NCBI GenBank assembly: GCA_046542915.1
Contig: JBKHAI010000016.1
Coordinates: forward strand, 1-18,221
DNA: 18,221 bases
Direction: 5' to 3'
DNA from: SKVL01 sp046542915
GTDB taxonomy: Bacteria > Patescibacteriota > Minisyncoccia > Phycocordibacterales > CSBR16-193
The translations under genes and the position numbers were made by a program. The notes below the pieces were generated by a model. That model was not told the origin of the DNA. It saw only the letters and a program-made list of their open reading frames with translations, and searched no databases. Of the stretch, positions 5,636 to 12,656 are shown one piece after another (positions within the stretch are counted from its first letter, which is position 1; every line of letters begins with the position of its first letter).

Positions 5636-7322
5636 AATAAACGGTGAGATATATTCTGTTTCACCCGATGAAAGTATTTTACAGATCGCCCTAAGATCGG
5701 GAATAGATATTCCTCACTTCTGTTACCATGAAGACCTGCCTCTAGAGTCCCGTTGTCGAGCCTGTCTAGTGGAGGCAAACGGCAAAGTAACCACCTCCTG
5801 TGATCTAAAAGCGGTAGAAGGTCTTTCCGTTAAGACCGAAACTCCGGAGATCTTAAACTTAAGGAAAACTAATTTGGAGCTTTTACTTGCTGAACATAAG
5901 GAAAGGTGTCCCAAATGCCAAGAAGGTCTTTTTTGTAAAGTAATGGAAACGATGGAGAAGTACGGTATCTCCGGAAAAGAGTATAAACGCCCCTACATCC
6001 ACCTAGAACCGCATAAATTGTGCCAAGCCGCAGAAATTGACCCGAACCTTTGCATCGCTTGCAATAATTGCGTTGAGATATGCAAAAAGACCGGCATTGG
6101 TTTTCTGGAACTTAAAGGTGGGAACGCCTACACCTACGCCGGTGAAACCCATGAAGAGAACAAGGACTGTGTCTATTGCGGGCAGTGCACTGTTCATTGT
6201 CCGGTCGGAGCGGCTCGTGAACAAAGTGAAATAAAGGAAGTAGAAGAAGCTCTTGAAGATAGCAATAAAACAGTGATCGCCCAGATGGCGCCGTCGGTCC
6301 GAGTCAGTATCGGCGAAGAATTCGGTAAACCGGTAGGGACCGAATTAACCAAAGAATGCTACACCGCTTTTCGGAAACTTGGTTTTGATCAGGTTTTTGA
6401 CGTAAACACCGGTGCTGACATTACCACCATTGTGGAAGCCGAAGAGCTGGTGGAGAGAATTAAAGAAGGTCGTGACCTGCCGATGTTCACATCATGCTGT
6501 CCGGCCTGGGTAAAATTTATGGAGTTTTACCATCCCGACCTCTTGCATCTCTTGACCAGCTCGCGTTCTCCGCAGATACACTGTGGCGGTGTTTACAAAA
6601 CCTGGTGGGCAGAAAAGGAAAACATTGATCCGAAAAACATTGTGGTGGTCTCTTTTATGCCGTGTACTTCCAAGAAATACGAGGCCCGGCACGAAAAACT
6701 AAAGATAAACGGTTTGCAACCGGTGGATCTTGTTCTGACAACCAGAGAGATGGGAGCCCTTTTGAAAAAACACAACATAGACCTCTCCGATATGGAACCG
6801 GGAGAAGCCGATAGTTTGGGGAAATACTCCGGCGCCGCGGCCATCTATGGTGCCTCCGGCGGAGTTATGGAATCCGCTCTAAGGACCGCCTATTATAAGA
6901 TAAGTGGGTCAGAGTTGGGCAAACTTGATCTTCAGTCGGTCCGAGGTATGAAAGGCATAAAAGAAGCGGAAGTGAACATCGCCGGCAATATCTTAAAAGT
7001 GGCCGTCGTTGCGACAATGAAAAATGCCGCGAAAATAATTGAAGATATAAGAAACGGCAAAAATAAATACGACTATATAGAAGTAATGGCCTGTCCCGGC
7101 GGCTGTATCGGTGGCGGTGGGCAACCGATACCGACAACCGATGAGATAGTAAAGAAAAGGATCGCCAGTATCTATGAAATGGACTCGGGAATGGATCTCA
7201 GAAAAGCACATCTGAACCCGATAGTAAGAGATCTTTTTGAAAACTACATCAGCAAACTCTCCGAGGAGGAAAGGAGAGCCCTATTAGAAACATATTATTC
7301 ACCTAAAAACAAATATGAATAG
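5616..7322 (+). CDS. hydA: [FeFe] hydrogenase catalytic subunit HydA
   Basis: A 568-residue [FeFe] hydrogenase that reversibly reduces protons to H2. Domains in order: a 2Fe-2S ferredoxin fold (C36, C47, C50, C62); a His-Cys3 4Fe-4S site (H94, C98, C101, C107); a two-cluster ferredoxin domain (C146, C149, C152, C156; C185, C188, C191, C195); then the H-cluster domain. The three signatures are intact: TSCCPAW (C294, C295), MPCTSKKYE (C350) and MACPGGCIGGGGQP (C493, C497). The proton-path residues known from clostridial CpI also align: E274, E277, C294 and S318. This is the modular type that pairs with NuoF-like subunits. The start overlaps the previous gene by 20 bases, and the stop overlaps the next by eight. 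Maturases HydE, HydF and HydG must be encoded elsewhere if the enzyme is active. Confidence 0.97.
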   Translation: MTEVKIEINGEIYSVSPDESILQIALRSGIDIPHFCYHEDLPLESRCRACLVEANGKVTTSCDLKAVEGLSVKTETPEILNLRKTNLELLLAEHKERCPKCQEGLFCKVMETMEKYGISGKEYKRPYIHLEPHKLCQAAEIDPNLCIACNNCVEICKKTGIGFLELKGGNAYTYAGETHEENKDCVYCGQCTVHCPVGAAREQSEIKEVEEALEDSNKTVIAQMAPSVRVSIGEEFGKPVGTELTKECYTAFRKLGFDQVFDVNTGADITTIVEAEELVERIKEGRDLPMFTSCCPAWVKFMEFYHPDLLHLLTSSRSPQIHCGGVYKTWWAEKENIDPKNIVVVSFMPCTSKKYEARHEKLKINGLQPVDLVLTTREMGALLKKHNIDLSDMEPGEADSLGKYSGAAAIYGASGGVMESALRTAYYKISGSELGKLDLQSVRGMKGIKEAEVNIAGNILKVAVVATMKNAAKIIEDIRNGKNKYDYIEVMACPGGCIGGGGQPIPTTDEIVKKRIASIYEMDSGMDLRKAHLNPIVRDLFENYISKLSEEERRALLETYYSPKNKYE

Positions 7323-7872
7323 GATCAATAAAATACAAGTTGAAGCGGCTACCCTAAAGGCCTTTGAGGCAATAACAGCCCGTAAGAAGATCGCTATATT
7401 CGCAGTTTTGATAACTCTATCAGTTTATGTTCCCACTTTGATACACTCTCAGATAATAACCGGATCACTTGTCAATATGGCTTTAATACTTTCAACATCT
7501 TTACTAGGTCCGTATATAGCCCTGATCATAGGTCTGCTACCCAGCTCTTTCGCCGCTCTTTCGGGATTATTACCGGCACCGCTTATGCCGATGATACCTT
7601 TTATTATGATCTCCAACGCCATACTTGTAATAGTATTTTTTTACGTAAGCAAGAAAAATACTTTAGGAGCGGTCTTTTCGGCGGCTTTTTTGAAATTTGC
7701 CTTCCTTTTCGCCTCCGGATCGTTAATAACCTCATTTTTCCTCTCAAATGAACAAGTTGCCGCCCTAGTTGGCTCAATGATGGGATGGATGCAGTTTCTA
7801 ACCGCGTCTATCGGAGGAATATCGGCTCTCTTGATCTTAAAAGCCGTTGAAAAAACAAGAGTTTTGGAATAA
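7315..7872 (+). CDS. Six-helix membrane protein resembling an ECF transporter S component
   Basis: A 185-residue, very hydrophobic protein with about six membrane helices (25-43, 48-66, 67-85, 92-112, 117-142, 148-178). The pattern is that of ECF S components: a cytoplasmic N-terminus, LLGPYIALIIGLLPSSFAAL (63-82), and a Pro-rich turn LLPAPLMPMIPF (85-96). It starts inside the last codons of hydA (8-base overlap), so its translation is coupled to the hydrogenase. S components normally bind a vitamin or metal ion and work with EcfA/EcfT, which are absent here. It could import something the hydrogenase needs, or act as a membrane dock for the soluble subunits. The fold is a moderate-confidence call; the function is inference from context. 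Confidence 0.65.
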   Translation: MNRINKIQVEAATLKAFEAITARKKIAIFAVLITLSVYVPTLIHSQIITGSLVNMALILSTSLLGPYIALIIGLLPSSFAALSGLLPAPLMPMIPFIMISNAILVIVFFYVSKKNTLGAVFSAAFLKFAFLFASGSLITSFFLSNEQVAALVGSMMGWMQFLTASIGGISALLILKAVEKTRVLE

Positions 7873-8157
7873 TTAAGAAAAAGCCGGAACCAGCGCGTCG
7901 CTTTTATCAATATCACCCATTCTTTTAGCCACATATCTTTGGATCTCTGAAGCGGGAGAGTCAGGTAAAGAGCTCCCTTTACCTTTAGGTTGTTCCTCAA
8001 AGAGATCCTTTACCTTCCTTGAACGCAAGATCTTTTCGGAAAATGATCCGGTGATACACTCCATAGCCTCAACCACAGGTTTTTCTTCACTCAAAAATCC
8101 CACAACTTTGATCTTTTCTTTGATCAATTTTGTCCATTTGATTCTTTGATCTTCCAT
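7873..8157 (-). CDS. Small orphan protein, unknown function
   Basis: A 94-residue soluble protein, mixed charge, with no signal peptide or membrane helix. It contains two cysteine-free basic stretches (KLIKEKIKVV near 10-19, RSRKVKDLF near 45-53) and a single cysteine at 34. I do not recognise the family. It is the clearest Shine-Dalgarno gene in the window: AAGGAGG five bases before the ATG. It converges directly on the hydrogenase operon, its stop beginning at the base after that operon's last stop. A possible -10 box (TATACT) lies on the minus strand at 8215-8220. The strong ribosome site suggests real, well-translated expression. Confidence 0.7.
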   Translation of the reverse strand: MEDQRIKWTKLIKEKIKVVGFLSEEKPVVEAMECITGSFSEKILRSRKVKDLFEEQPKGKGSSLPDSPASEIQRYVAKRMGDIDKSDALVPAFS

Positions 8158-8162
8158 AACAA

Positions 8163-8169
8163 CCTCCTT
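8163..8169 (-). promoter_or_regulatory. Strong Shine-Dalgarno of the gene at 8157
   Basis: AAGGAGG on the minus strand, five bases before the ATG. It is unusual here, since almost no other gene in the window has one, and it fixes the start codon. Confidence 0.85.
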
Positions 8170-8227
8170 AAGTTTAGTTCAGATAAAAGTTCATTTCAAT
8201 GTACGGAATCTGCCAGTATAGAAACAC

Positions 8228-8252
8228 AATGATCTTATTATTGCAGATCATT
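8228..8252. promoter_or_regulatory. Inverted repeat between divergent genes
   Basis: Perfect 8-base arms (aatgatct at 8228-8235, agatcatt at 8245-8252) flank a nine-base centre. It lies about 15 bases upstream of the -35 box of the gene at 8339 and in the leader or promoter region of the divergent gene at 8157. There is no T-run, so an operator is more likely than a terminator. Confidence 0.35.
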
Positions 8253-8266
8253 AGAAAATTAATATG

Positions 8267-8295
8267 TTGTCAATACCGGATAAAAAATTTATTAT
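8267..8295 (+). promoter_or_regulatory. Sigma-70-like promoter for the DUF4870 gene
   Basis: TTGTCA (8267-8272) and TATTAT (8290-8295) are separated by exactly 17 bases. Transcription would begin near 8302, giving a leader of about 37 bases without a Shine-Dalgarno. Confidence 0.65.
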
Positions 8296-8338
8296 TAAAG
8301 GCAATAAAAAGTATTAGAAGTAAAAATAAATAATTAAT

Positions 8339-8683
8339 ATGGAAAAAAAAGAGAACGAAAACAAAGAGAACAAACAAGAGGAAGAAATTAACGCCATGGC
8401 CCTTGTAAGTTATTTAATCATTCTTTTTCTTGTCCCTTTAATAGCCGCTAAGGAAGACCCATTTGCTCAGTTCCACGCCAAACAAGGCTTTGTTGTGTTT
8501 TTGATCTTCTCCGTCGGAATGTTCATCGGCTTTATGCCTTTACCTTACATTGGATTTTTGATCTCTTATTTCATCTATCTTGTATGGATCATCTTTGTGA
8601 TCCTGGGTATCACCAATGTCTTAAAGAATGAAAAGAAGGAACTACCCATTATCGGCAAATACGCTCGCAAATTCAAATTTTAA
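8339..8683 (+). CDS. DUF4870 family membrane protein
   Basis: A 114-residue protein with a charged, Lys/Glu/Asn-rich N-terminus (1-17) and three membrane helices (about 20-36, 49-66, 70-93). The DUF4870 signature is clear: ALVSYLIILFLVPLIAAKED (21-40) followed by PFAQFHAKQGFVVF (41-54), including the conserved FHAKQG. DUF4870 is distantly related to Tic20-like proteins; its job in bacteria is not established. The gene has its own good promoter and stands alone. Confidence 0.88.
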   Translation: MEKKENENKENKQEEEINAMALVSYLIILFLVPLIAAKEDPFAQFHAKQGFVVFLIFSVGMFIGFMPLPYIGFLISYFIYLVWIIFVILGITNVLKNEKKELPIIGKYARKFKF

Positions 8684-8738
8684 ATGAGTAACTCAGGAGG
8701 CACTTCTTTTATTAGATAAAGATCCATAGTTGATATGG

Positions 8739-8744
8739 TATTAT
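8739..8744 (+). promoter_or_regulatory. -10 box near the start of the transpeptidase gene
   Basis: TATTAT overlaps the first possible ATG (8743) and lies seven bases before the second (8752). If it is used, only the second ATG would be inside the message, which would be leaderless. Confidence 0.35.
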
Positions 8745-10113
8745 GACCAGTATGGAAACTTTGTCCAGAATAGCTTCTTTCCGCGTGCCTTTATGGCTGA
8801 TCATTATCGTTTACGGGATCTCTATATGGGGTTTCATATTCTTGTATGTTTATTCACATACTTTCGCTGTTTATGAGATAAACCTACCGTCCTTTGAAGG
8901 TAAAAGATCTTCATCCTTAGAATTCGGCCCTCGGCCTTCATTTGAAGATGAAAAATACTTTACTAGTGTAAAAGAAACTTTTACAGAAAAAGAAGTTAGT
9001 TTCATCCTAACTGATCTGAAAGAAATGGAAATTGAATTTTATAAAAAGGGAGAACTTGAATTTACTTTACCGATAGCGGCCAAGGGTCAAGACGGAACCT
9101 GGACCGAAACACCGGCGGGACTTTATTCCGTAGAATGGAAAGCCGGTACTCATCATTCCACTCTTTACGACGTAACTATGCCTTATAGTATTCAGTTCTT
9201 CGGGAACTACTTTATGCACGGCTGGCCCTACCACCCCGACGGCCGTCCGGTTTCTTCTGTCACCTCTGCTGGTTGTATCCGCTTGGATACCGAAGATGCC
9301 CGTAAACTATATAATGCCGCAGAAAAAGGAATGCCGGTTCTGGTCTTTGAAGAAGATCACGAGAGTGATGACTATGCTTATTTCAAAAGCGTCGGTACTC
9401 TTGATGCCGGATCATATCTGGCAATAGATATAAAAAGTAACTTTATCTTCTCCCAAAAGGAACCGGAAAAAGAAGTTTCTATCGGAGGTTTTTCCAAGCT
9501 TCTTTTAGCAACAATAGCCGGAGAAAAACTTTTTGTTAGGAGCCCGGTCAATATACCCGAAAAAGAAAGTGAGGAAGAGACCGATGACCGTTTTGAATCA
9601 GGAGAGGAAGTATCACTGTTCACTCTTCTGGCAGTAATGCTTATAGAGTCTTCCGACGAAGCGGCGGAAGCCATTATAGAACACTTGGGAGAAGAAAAGA
9701 TCACTTCTCTTGTAAAGAATTACCTCTATGCTATGGGGATGGAAGATACCAAGATCCCGGACCCTAAAGGTGGTCAAGACAACGTCTCCACTTTGGAAGA
9801 TGTAACCACCTTTTCAAAGTATTTATACTTTAATAGGATGTCTTTGCTTAACATAAGTGGCGGAGAACTAAGATCCATCTACTTGGACGCCGATCATCGA
9901 GAGATAGAATCGAAACACGACCTCGCAGAATTCCCGGAATTTAAAGGCGGATTCATACCTCATAATGGAGAAAAATTTGAAAATATGGGAATGGCCATTT
10001 TTGAGATAAAGGTCAGAGACAAGACGCGACCTGTCGCGATAATAGTTGCCAGCTCGACCAATCCCGTTGAAGACATCACTAAAATATTCAACTCTATAAA
10101 ACTAAATCCCTAA
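8743..10113 (+). CDS. L,D-transpeptidase (YkuD) fused to a degenerate S11 carboxypeptidase domain
   Basis: Up to 456 residues; the second Met (codon 4, at 8752) is the likelier start given the TATTAT box. One membrane helix (about 17-38) holds two outside domains. The first (about 83-205) is an L,D-transpeptidase with the catalytic pattern MHG (H159) and SVTSAGCIRL (C178, R180). It would form 3-3 cross-links or attach proteins to peptidoglycan. The second (about 222-456) has the layout of a D-Ala-D-Ala carboxypeptidase (S11), including DPKGGQDNVST (340-350). Its catalytic motifs look broken: SxxK reads GFSK (249-252), SxN reads SSD (303-305) and KTG reads KGG (401-403). The S11 part may therefore only recognise peptidoglycan. 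The stop overlaps the converging gene by a few bases. Confidence 0.88.
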   Translation: MTSMETLSRIASFRVPLWLIIIVYGISIWGFIFLYVYSHTFAVYEINLPSFEGKRSSSLEFGPRPSFEDEKYFTSVKETFTEKEVSFILTDLKEMEIEFYKKGELEFTLPIAAKGQDGTWTETPAGLYSVEWKAGTHHSTLYDVTMPYSIQFFGNYFMHGWPYHPDGRPVSSVTSAGCIRLDTEDARKLYNAAEKGMPVLVFEEDHESDDYAYFKSVGTLDAGSYLAIDIKSNFIFSQKEPEKEVSIGGFSKLLLATIAGEKLFVRSPVNIPEKESEEETDDRFESGEEVSLFTLLAVMLIESSDEAAEAIIEHLGEEKITSLVKNYLYAMGMEDTKIPDPKGGQDNVSTLEDVTTFSKYLYFNRMSLLNISGGELRSIYLDADHREIESKHDLAEFPEFKGGFIPHNGEKFENMGMAIFEIKVRDKTRPVAIIVASSTNPVEDITKIFNSIKLNP

Positions 10114-10442
10114 GATATCGGACTACCCGGCTTCACTTCTTCCAGCGGAGAGAGTAGAACAGGACCATTTTCAGACCCGACTGCCAATATCATCCCGTTA
10201 CTTTCATAACCGTATATTTCCCTGGGTTCAAGATTGCTAAGAACCGTAACCTGTTCACCGATCAGATCCTCCGGCGAGTACTTTTTGGCTATTCCGGCTA
10301 TTATTTGCCTTTCTGTGTCTTCCCCGACATCAACCTGCAAGCGCACCAATTTGGATGACCCTTCGATCAATTCAGCGCTTTTAATTAAAGCTACTCTGAG
10401 ATCAAGAGCGACAAAATCCTCAAAACTTATTTTTTCTTTCAT
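10110..10442 (-). CDS. Stand-alone tRNA-binding domain protein (MetRS beta/CsaA/Arc1p type)
   Basis: A 110-residue single-domain protein of the EMAP/CsaA tRNA-binding OB fold. Conserved features in order: DFVALDLRVALI (9-20), EGSSKLVRLQVDVGE (27-41), RQIIAGIAKKYSPEDLIG (45-62), VLSNLEPREIYGYESNGMIL (67-86). It corresponds to the C-terminal domain of methionyl-tRNA synthetase (often annotated MetRS beta subunit) and probably binds tRNA as a dimer. No metG lies nearby. It could help MetRS in trans, or act as a CsaA-like chaperone or tRNA-binding factor. A TATAAT on the minus strand lies eight bases before the ATG and there is no Shine-Dalgarno, so a leaderless message is likely. It converges with the transpeptidase gene, overlapping at the stops. 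Confidence 0.92.
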   Translation of the reverse strand: MKEKISFEDFVALDLRVALIKSAELIEGSSKLVRLQVDVGEDTERQIIAGIAKKYSPEDLIGEQVTVLSNLEPREIYGYESNGMILAVGSENGPVLLSPLEEVKPGSPIS

Positions 10443-10450
10443 ATTTACAA

Positions 10451-10456
10451 ATTATA
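10451..10456 (-). promoter_or_regulatory. -10 box eight bases before the tRNA-binding gene
   Basis: Perfect TATAAT on the minus strand, eight bases from the ATG at 10442. No -35 match and no Shine-Dalgarno. The geometry fits a leaderless transcript. Confidence 0.45.
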
Positions 10457-10524
10457 TCTTATAACTTCTTTGCTATTCTAACATTAAAACGTTTGATTGG
10501 TTACCCATTTTGCTTTATTTAAGT

Positions 10525-10530
10525 TATAAT
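10525..10530 (+). promoter_or_regulatory. Possible -10 box for the PspC gene
   Basis: A perfect TATAAT lies 44 bases before the ATG at 10575. No convincing -35 box at the right distance. The leader would be about 38 bases without a Shine-Dalgarno. Confidence 0.35.
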
Positions 10531-10574
10531 TCCATGGTCAAATTACAATTCTTAAAAAGCATCATTCTAAAAAA

Positions 10575-11354
10575 ATGAAAAAACTGAAAAGAAGCCCTGA
10601 AGACAAAGTAATAGCCGGTGTTTTCGGAGGAATGGGTGAGTATTTCCAAATAGACCCGGTCCTATTGCGCCTAGTCGGGATCTTGCTTTTCTTGGTTTCC
10701 GGACTTATTCCTTTTTTGATCGTCTATATAATTGCGGTCATCATAATTCCCAAAAAAGACTTTGATCCTCAAACTGATACTCCTGCTTATAAAAAGTGGT
10801 GGTTTTGGCTGATCATATTAATATCTTTCATTATCTTGATATCTCCCCTTTTGATCATTTTCAGTCTCGCGAATCATACCGACAGATCGGAGGTCTTTTT
10901 ATGGGACAGATCAGAAAATATTAACGAGCACCAAAAAACAGAAAACACCATAACTGAAGGAAAGTCGCCAGCACCTGATAAGATCGCCGTCCTTAAATAC
11001 CTGGAAAATAATATTATTTCAGAGAGTTATAACGGAGAGATCTTCGCTGAATACTATGAGTTCGGCAGGAATAAAGAACATCTCTTTATTTGGGCATATA
11101 TAGCAGAATATTACAATAAAGACGGAGAGATCCGGACCGGAACAGCGGCTTCACTACCACTTGTTCTTTCTCTCAGCGGAGATAGTGTTGAAGGCCACCG
11201 ACAACCACAAGACGGTTCCCATTACAGTAGTGATGTAAAAGAGATGTTCCCTTCCCGATATCATGATGAAGTGCTGAATTTTCAATCAGTACACAGGGAA
11301 ACCTTGAACGATCTAAAAGAAATTGCCAAAGAAAGAGCCGACTCTGTTTTGTAA
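10575..11354 (+). CDS. PspC-domain membrane protein with C-terminal extension
   Basis: A 259-residue protein. The PspC domain is at 1-62: KKLKRSPEDKVIAGVFGGMG, then EYFQIDPVLLRLVGILLFL, with the typical amphipathic start and membrane helix ending IIPKKD. A second membrane helix (about 77-98) is followed by a soluble domain (100-259) that I do not recognise. That domain contains EYYEFGRNKEHLFIWAYIAEYY (145-166) and a His/Ser-rich loop (193-204). PspC proteins respond to membrane stress, in E. coli by controlling the PspA system; no pspA or pspF is in the window. With two helices the C-terminal domain should lie on the same side as the N-terminus. Confidence 0.85.
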   Translation: MKKLKRSPEDKVIAGVFGGMGEYFQIDPVLLRLVGILLFLVSGLIPFLIVYIIAVIIIPKKDFDPQTDTPAYKKWWFWLIILISFIILISPLLIIFSLANHTDRSEVFLWDRSENINEHQKTENTITEGKSPAPDKIAVLKYLENNIISESYNGEIFAEYYEFGRNKEHLFIWAYIAEYYNKDGEIRTGTAASLPLVLSLSGDSVEGHRQPQDGSHYSSDVKEMFPSRYHDEVLNFQSVHRETLNDLKEIAKERADSVL

Positions 11355-11369
11355 ATATATCTTTAATAC

Positions 11370-11786
11370 TTAATTGTTGGGATATAATTCATTTAGATCG
11401 GGATCGTCTCCGGATCTTCTTGCTTCTTTTAATATTTGCTTTCGGGAGTCATCCACCATCATCTTCATTTCTTTTTTTGAGAAAGTTTTAGCACCTCCAT
11501 CCAGATCACGAACCTTAAGTTTCTTCTTTCTCTCTCCCTCTCCGTCATTCTTTTTATCTATCTTCGCAACCTCTTTAAGGATCGCTTTTTTGATGGAAGC
11601 ATAATCATCATTCTCCATCTTAATGTTTCCAACAACCGCTTTTATAAAAGAAGAACTACCGATCTCCGGGCCACCGTTTTTACTCCACTCAAGGGCTTCT
11701 CTAACGCTTTTTCTGAAGTCTTCTTGACTGTTAAAAATCTGCGAGATCAGTTCATCTCCTCTGGGTATTTTTTCAAAATTTTCCAT
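11370..11786 (-). CDS. Uncharacterised 138-residue soluble protein
   Basis: The reading frame could start at 11879, but the start at 11786 (MENFEKIPRG) is preferred. An extended -10 promoter lies between the two starts, and the extra 31 residues look random. The 138-residue product is hydrophilic and helical, rich in Lys and Asp, with no cysteine, membrane helix or signal peptide. Notable segments are SQEDFRKSVREALEWSKNGG (20-39) and a lysine-rich middle (about 78-92). The tail reads DDPDLNELYPNN. I do not recognise the family. It converges with the PspC gene, 15 bases between stops. Confidence 0.6.
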   Translation of the reverse strand: MENFEKIPRGDELISQIFNSQEDFRKSVREALEWSKNGGPEIGSSSFIKAVVGNIKMENDDYASIKKAILKEVAKIDKKNDGEGERKKKLKVRDLDGGAKTFSKKEMKMMVDDSRKQILKEARRSGDDPDLNELYPNN

Positions 11787-11802
11787 ATTTTTCTTTACTA
11801 AA

Positions 11803-11811
11803 ATTATAACA
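11803..11811 (-). promoter_or_regulatory. Extended -10 promoter for the gene at 11786
   Basis: TGTTATAAT on the minus strand has the TGn extension plus a perfect -10 box, sixteen bases before the ATG. Extended -10 promoters do not need a good -35 box. It supports the shorter start. Confidence 0.5.
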
Positions 11812-11901
11812 CGAAGAAAATACGACATAAATTCACTATATCTACATTTGACCACCTTTTTGTTCCCGTCTCCGGCCATTTCCTTAAGTTTTTCAAGGGT
11901 G

Positions 11902-11910
11902 TGTTATTAT
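11902..11910 (+). promoter_or_regulatory. Possible extended -10 for the DedA-like gene
   Basis: TGTTATTAT fits an extended -10 box. Transcription would start near 11917, at the edge of the palindrome described at 11916-11939. Confidence 0.35.
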
Positions 11911-11915
11911 TTATA

Positions 11916-11939
11916 GAGATCAGATAAATATCTGATATC
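11916..11939. promoter_or_regulatory. Palindrome upstream of the DedA-like gene
   Basis: Perfect 8-base arms ATCAGATA and TATCTGAT (11919-11926 and 11929-11936) flank two A; after one mismatch two further pairs match. No T-run follows. It looks like an operator for a dimeric regulator or a 5' mRNA hairpin. Confidence 0.45.
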
Positions 11940-11984
11940 AATTTTATATAACCCACCTATCCAGAAGCTCTATCTTTTAAGACC

Positions 11985-12584
11985 ATGACATTTGAAAAAA
12001 AAGATGCAAGTTCTTGCACTAAAGCCAAAAGGTTCATCGTAGATCATTCTGGTTTCATTTCTCTAATATTACTCATTACTACTTTGACGATCGCGGTCAA
12101 TTTCTTACCGATCAAAGATATAACTGAATTGATATCCCCGAAAACCGCCTACCTAGTCCTTTTTCTAACCGCCTTACTAGGCATATCAGGTCTCTCATCG
12201 GCGCCTTTTTATGCTACCTTGGTGATACTCTCGGTGGCGGAAGGATATAACCCTTTTCTAATGATCATCATTGCGTCTCCCGCCAGAACTTTCGGAGATC
12301 TGGTTCTTTTCTACTTGGGTGAAAAAGGGCATTTGGCCTTAAGTGAAGTCACGGAAGAGAAAATAAAAAGATTTTCTATTTGGCTAAATAAAAAACCGCT
12401 CTGGCTAATTCTGTTCATAACATATACCTACACTTCCGTAGCGCCACTGCCTAAAGATATCCTGATGACCACTCTTGGATTAGGAAGAGTAAAATTAAAA
12501 TGGATCATTTTGACAGTACTTCTGGGTAATGCCACTTTCATAGCTTTGATATATCTTGTATCAACTAACACATTATCATTTTGA
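11985..12584 (+). CDS. DedA/VTT-like membrane protein
   Basis: A 199-residue protein with about five hydrophobic segments (22-40, 55-68, 73-100, 139-152, 172-193). It resembles small DedA/SNARE-associated (VTT) proteins: a re-entrant-like ISGLSSAPFYATLVIL segment (67-82), then SPARTFGDLVLFYLGEKG (98-115) with the typical G-D-x-x-x-F-Y-x-x-G pattern, and a Pro-containing APLPKDILMTTLGLGR stretch (153-168). DedA family members are thought to act in membrane homeostasis, including lipid carrier flipping. The homology is moderate by eye. The leader is long (about 68 bases if the extended -10 box is used) and carries a palindrome; no Shine-Dalgarno precedes the ATG. Confidence 0.65.
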   Translation: MTFEKKDASSCTKAKRFIVDHSGFISLILLITTLTIAVNFLPIKDITELISPKTAYLVLFLTALLGISGLSSAPFYATLVILSVAEGYNPFLMIIIASPARTFGDLVLFYLGEKGHLALSEVTEEKIKRFSIWLNKKPLWLILFITYTYTSVAPLPKDILMTTLGLGRVKLKWIILTVLLGNATFIALIYLVSTNTLSF

Positions 12585-12656
12585 TGTCTATTAACATAAA
12601 CGGTTTCCCAAGATAAAAATTTATAGTTAAAATAAATAAAGAGTTAAAAAAATCAT

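Noticed and set aside
11787..11879. N-terminal extension of the 138-residue protein at 11370
   Set aside because: An extended -10 promoter falls inside it, and the added residues show no domain or signal.
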